Shown here in pieces: positions 7,918 to 13,945 of a stretch of DNA of 15,889 nucleotides. Made by a program: the position numbers and the translations under genes. The stretch spans positions 1-15,889 of the forward strand of contig DAHWKH010000083.1 in the NCBI GenBank assembly GCA_027343725.1. Direction: 5' to 3'. The notes beneath the pieces were generated by a model, which had not been told where the DNA came from, did no database searches, and saw only the letters and a program-made list of their open reading frames with translations. Numbering within the stretch: position 1 is the first letter of the stretch; the number at the start of each line of letters is the position of its first letter. Source of the stretch: Acidiferrobacteraceae bacterium. Its GTDB lineage: Bacteria > Pseudomonadota > Gammaproteobacteria > Acidiferrobacterales > Acidiferrobacteraceae.

Positions 7918-9163
7918 CAGTGATCAACAGGACGGTGGGCACCGCCCGGGGGCGGAGGACCGCGCGCGCCGGCACGGGGTCCGACGCTGGCTCGTAGGCT
8001 TGCGCTGGTGGGGCCGCGGGACGATGGCCTTGCTGGTCGCGCTCGAGGGCTGCTCCCTCGCGGCGACCACCGGCTGCGCGCGCGCTGCCCATCCGGCCCA
8101 CTGGTCGCGGTTGTGGACCCATTACCGGCGCGGCTTCATCGCCCCCGAGGGGCGGGTGATCGACTGGAGCGATGGCCAGGTGACCACCTCCGAGGGCCAG
8201 TCCTATGCCTTGTTTTTTGCGCTGGTCGCCAACAATCCCAAGCTCTTCGCGAAGATCCTGAGCTGGACCCAGGCCAATCTCGCGCAGGGCAGCCTCGTAC
8301 GCCATCTGCCGGCGTGGCGCTGGGGCAAGCAGCCCGACGGGGGCTGGGGCATACTCGATCACAATTCGGCCGCCGATGCCGACCTGTGGCTTGCGTACAC
8401 CCTGATCCAGGCCGGCCGACTCTGGCACCACCCCGCCTACACCGCCATGGGCCGGCTGTTGGCCGGGCGGATCGCGCGCGAGGAAGTGGTGAACGTGCCG
8501 GGGCTCGGGCCGATGCTGTTACCGGGCAAGCGCGGCTTTGAGCTCGCGGGCGGGACGGATGTCTTCAACCCGAGCTACCTGCCCTTGCCGGTGGTCACGG
8601 CACTCGCCCACACCCTCCCGCGGGGCCCGTGGGCAGCGATCGCCCACGGGCTCCCCGGCTTCCTGCGGGCCGTGAGCCCGCATGGATTCACGCCCGATTG
8701 GATCGCCTACACACCCGGCCAGGGCTATCACGTGGCGCCCCAGGGACCGATGGGCAGCTATAACGCGATCCGCGTCTACCTGTGGGCCGGACTCACGAAC
8801 CCTGAGACACCCGGGGCGCGCCGCATCCTCCGGGATGTCTCGGGTATGGCCCACTACCTTCACAGCCATCTCCTGCCGCCCGTGAGCGTCGATGCCACGA
8901 CCGGCGTCGCCGAGGCCCAAGGCCCGGTCGGTTTTTCGGCGGCGCTCATCCCCTATCTCCTGCGCAGCGGTCAGAACGCGGCCGTGCGCAACCAGGGCCT
9001 GCGCCTGCGCGCCGATTACCACAAATCGCAGGGCCTCTATGGCAAACCCGCCCACTACTACGATCAGAACCTCGCCCTCTTCGCCCTGGGGTCCGTCACC
9101 GGCACGATCCGTTTCACACCCGACGGCGCCCTGCGCACCCGCTGGGCACACGGGCGACGGTAG
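7910..9163 (+). CDS. bcsZ: Cellulose-operon endoglucanase BcsZ (glycoside hydrolase family 8), possibly altered catalytic base
   Basis: BcsZ is a periplasmic beta-1,4-endoglucanase that trims or edits nascent cellulose. This protein has 417 residues. GH8 features are clear: TTSEGQSYAL with the general acid E95 (E. coli E55), AADADLW with D156 (E. coli D116), the REEVVNVPGLGPMLLPGK block, FNPSYLP and GPVGFSAALIPYLL. The residue aligned with the E. coli catalytic base D243, in SYDAIRVY, is Asn here (N285, GSYNAIRVY). The N-terminus is long and basic before a hydrophobic stretch at about 39-60. Two Cys lie nearby, but no good lipobox is visible. The ATG at 7910 overlaps the bcsC end by 8 bases and lacks a good Shine-Dalgarno; an ATG at 8024 is an alternative start. 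It is the last gene of the operon. Confidence 0.9.
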   Translation: MNNSDQQDGGHRPGAEDRARRHGVRRWLVGLRWWGRGTMALLVALEGCSLAATTGCARAAHPAHWSRLWTHYRRGFIAPEGRVIDWSDGQVTTSEGQSYALFFALVANNPKLFAKILSWTQANLAQGSLVRHLPAWRWGKQPDGGWGILDHNSAADADLWLAYTLIQAGRLWHHPAYTAMGRLLAGRIAREEVVNVPGLGPMLLPGKRGFELAGGTDVFNPSYLPLPVVTALAHTLPRGPWAAIAHGLPGFLRAVSPHGFTPDWIAYTPGQGYHVAPQGPMGSYNAIRVYLWAGLTNPETPGARRILRDVSGMAHYLHSHLLPPVSVDATTGVAEAQGPVGFSAALIPYLLRSGQNAAVRNQGLRLRADYHKSQGLYGKPAHYYDQNLALFALGSVTGTIRFTPDGALRTRWAHGRR

Positions 9164-9166
9164 GCG

Positions 9167-10714
9167 CTAAAGACCGAGCCACACCCGCTCGGTGGCGCGG
9201 GTGACCGCGACGTAGAACGCCCGGTGATAGCCGTGCGGATCGTCTGCGGCCAACCCTTGGAGGTCATGCAGATCCACGAGCACGTAATGGAAGGTGCTGC
9301 CCTGGGATTTGTGGGCCGTGAGCGCGTAAGCATGCGTGACGGGCGCGCACGCGCGGGTCACGGCCCACGCGTGGCGAAAGGCGGCGTCGTGCCGCTTCGC
9401 GCCCTGACGGTAGGCGTTCCAGACATCGGCCGACTGGCGACGATGCTCGCGCGGGTCGTCGGCGACGAAGAACTCGACGATGTGATGGTCGGGCAGTTCC
9501 GCGACCACGTGCCAACTCGCGATATTCAGGTAAGGATGGCGCAGGGCGTCACAGGACTGAACGATCATTTCCGTGTTGTTCGCGACCAATTCCACGAGTT
9601 CGTTGAACGCCCGCGCCGCGCCCCGCCCCTTCCCCTGCGGCGCGAGCGCCCGCTCCCAGGACAAGGGGTCGCGTTCGCGCATCGTGGCACTCGGCCGGAA
9701 GGCATAGAGGGCCTCGCGCGCGACCACCGTTTCCCCGACCCAAAAGGGCGGCGGGGACACGCTCACCACGCGCGGATAGATCCCCGCCAAGCCCGCGTGG
9801 ATCACGCGATTGCATTCGTCGACCACGCGGTTGCGCCAGGCGATGGCGCGGATGTCCTTGTGCGGACGCCGTTGCCTAAGCGTCATGACGCCGTGGGCGA
9901 TGCGCGCGCTCTCGGTAAGCCGCACACCCGGATCGATCTCGTCGCGATGCGCATCGAGATAAAAACGGATCGCGTCCGGACCGAAGACCCCCTCCGCCTG
10001 CCCCTCGATGTAGCGCCGGATCTCCTGCGCAAACTGGACGATCGGGTGCGGGCGTCCCGTGGCCTTCTGGCGGACGATTTCGGTGAGCGCGGTCTGGGCG
10101 GCCACCGCCTGGAACACCGGGGGCATGGGGATCTCATCCGCCGTCGCCAGCACCGCTTGTCCTGCGTCCTCGGGGGCCGGGCGCGTCACCACCGGCAAGA
10201 GCTGCCCGGGGTCGCCGATGAACAGGATCCGGGTCGGGGTGCGGCGCGTGGTCCGCTCGATGTGCGCAAGCAGGACCGGCCCGACCATGCTGGCTTCATC
10301 GACGAACACCATGTCGTAGTGTTCGAGGTAGGTGCCGTTCGGGCGCCGATCCATGGTCATCTGCAAAGTGCCGTCCTGATGCTCGGTGAGCTTCAGCCCG
10401 AGTAGCGCATGCAGGGTGCCGACCCATACGGGATTGCGATCGCAGGCATCGAGTTTCGCGGCGATGACGGCCAGTGCCTTGTGGGTGGGGGCGCAGACCG
10501 CGACGCGCAGACCGGCGTCGCAGGCGGCCCGAACGAGGTGGGTCACAAGCCAGGTCTTGCCGGTCCCCGCATACCCGGCCAGCACCCGGCGGCGCAGGCG
10601 GTCGGGCTGACCCTGGCAGAAGGCTGCCAGGGTGGTGAAGGCCGCCTGCTGACTGGCGGTCGCCTCCTTCAGGGACATGGCGGCCGGGCGCACGGTCTCA
10701 TGCGGCTGGACCAT
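9167..10714 (-). CDS. SF1B DNA helicase, Dda/RecD2-like (AAA_30 plus UvrD_C_2 type)
   Basis: This is an ATP-dependent helicase, predicted to move 5'-3' on DNA from its likeness to phage T4 Dda and RecD2. It has 515 residues. Motifs in order are Walker A GYAGTGKT (47-54), motif Ia APTHKA (75-80), TLHALLGL (100-107), Walker B VDEAS (138-142), motif III GDPGQLLPV (167-175), motif V region TAHKSQG (466-472) and motif VI VAVTRA (502-507, with R506). The protein ends right after motif VI. There is no N-terminal RecD2-type HhH region, so it is closer in size to Dda. It converges with bcsZ with a 3-base gap and is unlikely to be functionally linked to cellulose. The ATG at 10714 has no strong ribosome binding site; an ATG at 10678 is an alternative. 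The cellular role (repair, plasmid/phage or general) cannot be told from sequence. Confidence 0.87.
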   Translation of the reverse strand: MVQPHETVRPAAMSLKEATASQQAAFTTLAAFCQGQPDRLRRRVLAGYAGTGKTWLVTHLVRAACDAGLRVAVCAPTHKALAVIAAKLDACDRNPVWVGTLHALLGLKLTEHQDGTLQMTMDRRPNGTYLEHYDMVFVDEASMVGPVLLAHIERTTRRTPTRILFIGDPGQLLPVVTRPAPEDAGQAVLATADEIPMPPVFQAVAAQTALTEIVRQKATGRPHPIVQFAQEIRRYIEGQAEGVFGPDAIRFYLDAHRDEIDPGVRLTESARIAHGVMTLRQRRPHKDIRAIAWRNRVVDECNRVIHAGLAGIYPRVVSVSPPPFWVGETVVAREALYAFRPSATMRERDPLSWERALAPQGKGRGAARAFNELVELVANNTEMIVQSCDALRHPYLNIASWHVVAELPDHHIVEFFVADDPREHRRQSADVWNAYRQGAKRHDAAFRHAWAVTRACAPVTHAYALTAHKSQGSTFHYVLVDLHDLQGLAADDPHGYHRAFYVAVTRATERVWLGL

Positions 10715-11286
10715 TACCGTTTTATCATGACCGCTTGTCTATGCGGACTCAATCCAGAGGCTTCTGAGACCGGAGGACCTTCCAGAGCGTCCAGACATTC
10801 TGCGAAGTGTGCCACGACCACTCGGCAACAAAGATCTGGATTGTGCCGCATACGTCTCGATGGTCTCCTTCGCGTTCACGTTCCAACGGGACCCTCTCGC
10901 TTACATCACATGCGCCATGGATCGCGCAGACGCTGAGTGCGCTTTTAATCGCCCATGAAGATTCCGTGCAGGGACACCGCAGCATACCGAGCAAAACCGT
11001 TGCCCGCAAATCACGCGTTTTCCGAACCCCGGAGATCTCGCTCCCCCTGGACATCGTACCGGCGGACACCCGGGGCCCCCATAGCGCCTGGGAGTGGTAG
11101 CCTCGCCTGGCTGACGGAGAGCCGCCAGCCCCCATTTCATAAGCGCTTTCTCGCCGAGGCCCCTGGCGCCGACGGGGCCCGCTGACGGCGGTCTCCAAAA
11201 GCCCGTCACCCTGCGCCCCGCGAGTGCACGACTATTTCACGGATTCCCTTCAACTCATGGCCGGCGGCGATCGCGTATCACAACAT

Positions 11287-11299
11287 TATGATATATCAT
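11287..11299 (+). promoter_or_regulatory. 12-bp perfect palindrome with -10-like TATGAT, candidate operator
   Basis: ATGATATATCAT (11288-11299) is a perfect palindrome in an AT-rich patch about 170 bases before the XRE gene start. TATGAT (11287-11292) resembles a sigma70 -10 box, but no good -35 is seen at the right distance. Autoregulation of XRE regulators through palindromes is common, so this is a reasonable operator candidate by position alone. Confidence 0.3.
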
Positions 11300-11378
11300 G
11301 CATGACATCACTCCTGCTGGAGGCAGCCCTTTTAAGGATTCGTACGACAATCTGGATAAGGGGGTTTCGACTGCATTC

Positions 11379-11391
11379 GACGTGAGACGTC
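11379..11391 (+). repeat. Short inverted repeat upstream of the XRE gene
   Basis: GACGT (11379-11383) and ACGTC (11387-11391) form a perfect 5-bp inverted repeat with a GAG spacer, 75 bases before the XRE start codon. It could be an operator half-site pair or chance. Confidence 0.2.
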
Positions 11392-11465
11392 AGTCTTTAC
11401 GGGCCCAACCAGGACTCAGCAAGACCATGTCGATACATTGCGAAACCGGTCCGGAGGGACGACCG

Positions 11466-12002
11466 ATGATTGGGATGCTTAAGGCAAAACTCTTAACCCA
11501 GCTAAAACGTAAGGCCTACCGGGATGCTTACGTGGCGTCCGAGGTGACAACCGGCATCGCCTACCAACTCCGTGCTCTTCGCGAACAACGGGGATGGACT
11601 CAGCAGGATTTGGGTAACCGACTCCGGAAAGGACAAAACGCCGTCTCTCGGTTAGAAGATCCCGATTACGGGAGACTGACGGTGAAAACTCTCACAGAAC
11701 TCGCGTCCGCGTACGATGTCGGCCCCTTAGTGAAGTTTGTGCCTTTCAGCCAATTTCTCCGGGAAACCGCCACCTCTAGTCCGCTCGAGGCTATGGGTTT
11801 TGAAAACGAGATGGCCACCCTTGAACGCATGGTCGGAAACGTGGACGTATCGTCATGGAGGTCGGACAACTGCGGAGGCATGCATGAAGGATGCGCTTTC
11901 GTCACTCAGGACCGAGAGTGCGCTGATCCACGCTCTCGAAAGAGCGGTCACAAAAACCCTCAGCGCCGAGGAGTTGCTCGAACAACGCGTGTCTTTCATT
12001 GA
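11466..12002 (+). CDS. XRE-family helix-turn-helix transcriptional regulator
   Basis: This is a 178-residue DNA-binding protein. A Lys/Arg-rich N-terminal helix (KRKAYRDAYVASEV, about 14-27) precedes an XRE/Cro-type HTH at about 28-88: GIAYQLRALREQRGWTQQDL is followed by the recognition helix GQNAVSRLED and then LTVKTLTELASAYDVGPLV. A short VPFSQFL-type extension and an acidic stretch (FENEMATLE) follow, a layout I associate with solitary XRE proteins and HigA/HipB-like antitoxins. The ATG at 11466 is favoured because GGAGGG (11453-11458) lies 7 bases upstream; the open frame to 11298 would place the start inside a palindrome. The last about 40 codons overlap the next gene and look out of character after SSW, so the C-terminus may be passive read-through. 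G+C is visibly lower than in the neighbours, suggesting acquisition. Confidence 0.8.
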   Translation: MIGMLKAKLLTQLKRKAYRDAYVASEVTTGIAYQLRALREQRGWTQQDLGNRLRKGQNAVSRLEDPDYGRLTVKTLTELASAYDVGPLVKFVPFSQFLRETATSSPLEAMGFENEMATLERMVGNVDVSSWRSDNCGGMHEGCAFVTQDRECADPRSRKSGHKNPQRRGVARTTRVFH

Positions 12003-12093
12003 CGGCACGCTCGATGTCGACAACGACCTGACGCGCGCGGCCATTCAGCGGATTCTCGTTCAGCAAACGGGCGGCGCTGGATGGGCGCCATGA
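11884..12093 (+). CDS. Small protein of unknown function overlapping the XRE gene
   Basis: This is a 69-residue protein beginning MKDALSSLRTESALIHALER. The ATG at 11884 is preceded by GGAGG (11874-11878) with a 5-base gap, and the frame overlaps the last 119 bases of the XRE gene in another frame, so translation is probably coupled. The sequence is a charged helical stretch (residues 1-38), then RVSFIDGTLDVDNDLTRAAIQRIL (about 38-61), which reads like a conserved small-domain pattern rather than random translation. It has no membrane segment or Cys. I do not recognise a named family. Its position suggests a partner or modulator of the XRE protein. A toxin role is possible, but it shows no toxin motif. 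Confidence 0.6.
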   Translation: MKDALSSLRTESALIHALERAVTKTLSAEELLEQRVSFIDGTLDVDNDLTRAAIQRILVQQTGGAGWAP

Positions 12094-12190
12094 TCCGTTT
12101 TGAGCGTGTGGGTCAGGCGGAACCCTGCCCTGCCCCCGCCGCCGGAGTCGGGAACGGCGACCGAGGTTTCGATTTCATCCCTTCCCTAAC

Positions 12191-12212
12191 CGCGGCATCC
12201 CGGGCTGCCGCG
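12191..12212 (+). repeat. 7-bp stem-loop between the XRE pair and the thioredoxin-NHL gene
   Basis: CGCGGCA (12191-12197) pairs with TGCCGCG (12206-12212) around an 8-base loop that contains CCCGGG. No T run follows, so termination would be weak. It ends 17 bases before the GTG start of the next gene and could affect its translation. Confidence 0.35.
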
Positions 12213-12229
12213 CCCGCTCCTCCCGTCCT

Positions 12230-13708
12230 GTGAATCCTTCTATCCGACAAGCCACGGCCAAGGTCCTGCGGGTGGGACTCGGCCTCCTGATGGTGGCCTT
12301 AGGTCTTTGGGGAGACCGGAGTGATGCGCGCGCCATCCCGTTCCCGGCCGATGCCCCGTGGTTCAACGTCACCCGGCCGTTGACGAGCGCCTCGTTGCGG
12401 GGGCGCTTCGTGCTCCTCGATTTCTTTACCCCGGGTTGCATCAACTGCATCGAAACCGTGCCCTCCATCGCGCGCATTCAGCACCGCTTCGCGCGCGACC
12501 TCGTCGTGATCGGGGTCGATTCGCCCAAGTTCGCGGCCTCGCGCCACCGCCCCAACGTGCGCGCGTTTCTGCGGCAATACGCCATCCATCATCCCGTGGT
12601 CATCGATCGCCACTTCACCCTCTGGCACGCCTACCACGTCTTCGCATGGCCGACCTTCGTTCTCATCGGTCCGCGCGGCCATGTGCGCCATACCTGGATC
12701 GGACAGGGACATCACGCCGCCATCGCCCGCGCGCTTATCGCCGGGATCCGCCGCGCGCGCTCTGACCTGCGCCCTGGGCGTCCACCCGGGCGCTCCCCGT
12801 CACACCGGGGCGTCGGACTACAAGGTCCCGAGAAGATCGCGGTCGATCGCCGCTTTGTCGCGGTGGCCGATACCCGCGCCGATCGCATCCTTCTCTTCGA
12901 TCACCACGGACGGCTTGTGCGCACCATCGGCAGTGGCCGCCCAGGCCTGCGCAACGGCTCCGCGCGCCAGGCGCGCTTCGATCACCCGCAGGGACTTGCC
13001 TTCGCCGGCCCCTCCCTCTACGTCGCGGACACGATGAACAACGCCATCCGGTGCATCGACCTCGCAACCGGGCAGGTGACGACCATCGAGGCCCCGCCCC
13101 TCAATGCCCCCTGGGCCCTGCAAAGGGCGGGGCCGTGGTTATATATCGCCATGGCCGGCGATCACCAGATCTGGCGCATGCGACTGCCGCACGGGCCCCC
13201 GCGTCCCTGGGCGGGCGTTGGCGCCGAGGGTCTGCGGAACGGGCCGCTTTCCCGCGCCTTTTTCGCCCAACCGATGGGCTTGGCGTACGCGCACGGGGTT
13301 TTGTACGTCGCCGATGCCGAGTCGAGCAGCGTGCGCGCGATCGTCTCGGGCACCGTGCGCACCCTCATCGGTCGCGGCCTCTTTCATTTCGGGCACCGCA
13401 ACGGGCCGGCCGATCACGCCCTCCTGCAACACGACCAGGGACTTGCCATCCTCTCCGGCAATCTCTATATCGCGGATACCTTCAATGACCGCATCGAACG
13501 GCTCGATCTCGGCACCCATGAAGTGACGACAGTCATGGGGACCGGCCGAACCGGTCGGCGCCTGGGACAAGCGCGCGCCGCCGAGCTCGATGAACCGGCG
13601 GGACTCGCCGTGCTTGGGGCCCGTACGCTGCTCATCGCCGACACCGGCAACAACCGCATCCTCGCACTCGATCTCGAAACCGGGGTCGTGGGCCTGTGGG
13701 CGCGGTGA
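12230..13708 (+). CDS. Exported thioredoxin-like/NHL-repeat fusion protein (NHLRC2-like)
   Basis: This is a 492-residue protein with three parts. A signal peptide covers about 1-35: basic start, hydrophobic VGLGLLMVALGLWG, then ARA/IP. A thioredoxin-like domain at about 40-175 has VLLDFFTPGCINCIETVP with C70-I-N-C73, then VIGVDSPKF and WPTFVLIGPRG with a cis-Pro-type WPT. A beta-propeller at about 195-492 has repeated NHL-type units such as PEKIAVD, PQGLAFAGPSLYVADTMNNAIR, PMGLAYAHGVLYVADAESS and PAGLAVLGARTLLIADTGNNRI. The same domain pair occurs in NHLRC2-type proteins. The signal peptide predicts a periplasmic thiol-disulfide or redox-linked binding role; no partner reductase is nearby. 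The start is GTG with no Shine-Dalgarno; it was chosen because it gives a complete signal peptide. It converges with the small membrane gene. Confidence 0.88.
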   Translation: MNPSIRQATAKVLRVGLGLLMVALGLWGDRSDARAIPFPADAPWFNVTRPLTSASLRGRFVLLDFFTPGCINCIETVPSIARIQHRFARDLVVIGVDSPKFAASRHRPNVRAFLRQYAIHHPVVIDRHFTLWHAYHVFAWPTFVLIGPRGHVRHTWIGQGHHAAIARALIAGIRRARSDLRPGRPPGRSPSHRGVGLQGPEKIAVDRRFVAVADTRADRILLFDHHGRLVRTIGSGRPGLRNGSARQARFDHPQGLAFAGPSLYVADTMNNAIRCIDLATGQVTTIEAPPLNAPWALQRAGPWLYIAMAGDHQIWRMRLPHGPPRPWAGVGAEGLRNGPLSRAFFAQPMGLAYAHGVLYVADAESSSVRAIVSGTVRTLIGRGLFHFGHRNGPADHALLQHDQGLAILSGNLYIADTFNDRIERLDLGTHEVTTVMGTGRTGRRLGQARAAELDEPAGLAVLGARTLLIADTGNNRILALDLETGVVGLWAR

Positions 13709-13719
13709 GCCGCGGGCCC

Positions 13720-13872
13720 TTAGGCGTCTTCGCGCCGGTCCGGTCGCGACGCTTCCTGGGCCTCTTGCGGGTCATCGAGCCACGTGAAGACCTTTCGCAG
13801 CCACACGGTCGGAAACGTCGCCAGGATGGCCGCGATCGTCAACAACAACAGCAAAGACACAGCCACCGCCAT
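13720..13872 (-). CDS. Small single-pass membrane protein, unknown function
   Basis: This 50-residue protein has one strongly hydrophobic helix at about 4-23 (VAVSLLLLLTIAAILATFP), a short amphipathic stretch (TVWLRKVFTWLDD) and a charged Glu/Arg/Asp-rich tail. The ATG at 13872 has AGGA 5 bases upstream on the minus strand. The frame stays open upstream into the CLC gene, but that part has a different, Arg/Cys-rich character. It lies 73 bases after the CLC gene on the same strand, so it may be co-transcribed with it and could be an accessory subunit. That link rests on position only. I do not recognise a family. Confidence 0.6.
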   Translation of the reverse strand: MAVAVSLLLLLTIAAILATFPTVWLRKVFTWLDDPQEAQEASRPDRREDA

Positions 13873-13896
13873 GGGAATCCTGCACAATCGGGAGTG

Positions 13897-13913
13897 GCCG
13901 TTACGATAACGGC
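13897..13913. promoter_or_regulatory. Perfect 7-bp inverted repeat before the small membrane gene
   Basis: GCCGTTA (13897-13903) and TAACGGC (13907-13913) form an exact inverted repeat with a 3-base centre, between the CLC stop and the small membrane protein start. No T run follows on the minus strand, so it is more likely a protein-binding site or mRNA hairpin than a terminator. Confidence 0.35.
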
Positions 13914-13945
13914 GCGCGCGGGCGATCGCAAGTGTCCGCGACCCC

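Larger units (their letters stand above)
10715..11465. other. Lower-GC non-coding interval between helicase and XRE gene
   Basis: About 750 bases hold no gene I can support. Open frames on both strands have no domain and no good start sites. Base composition is visibly lower in G+C than the flanking bcs and CLC genes and resembles the XRE module that follows. It contains an 8-bp palindrome AAGCGCTT (near 11142), a 12-bp palindrome (11288-11299) and the inverted repeat GACGT/ACGTC (11379-11391). It may hold promoters for the two divergent flanking genes and decayed sequence of an insertion. Confidence 0.5.

Noticed and set aside
9100..9180. Terminator between the convergent bcsZ and helicase genes
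   Set aside because: Only 3 bases separate the stop codons and no stem followed by a T run is seen on either strand.
10740..10830. Possible tRNA on the minus strand (a GCCGAGTGGT segment resembles a Ser/Leu D-arm)
   Set aside because: No acceptor stem, anticodon stem or T-arm with GGTTCGA could be completed around it.
10749..11198. Minus-strand 149-codon open frame, and the overlapping plus-strand frame 10807-11100
   Set aside because: Neither has a domain, a ribosome binding site or gene-like composition. Both lie in the low-GC interval and look like chance frames.
11365..11395. tmRNA-like GGGGGTTTCGACTGCATTCG
   Set aside because: It resembles the start of tmRNA only superficially. No tag-coding frame, pseudoknots or 3' acceptor arm with CCA is found downstream.
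12090..12233. 47-codon frame starting ATGA at the end of the small XRE partner
   Set aside because: It lacks a real ribosome binding site, the translation is Pro/Ala-rich with no domain, and it ends in the stem-loop region before the next gene.
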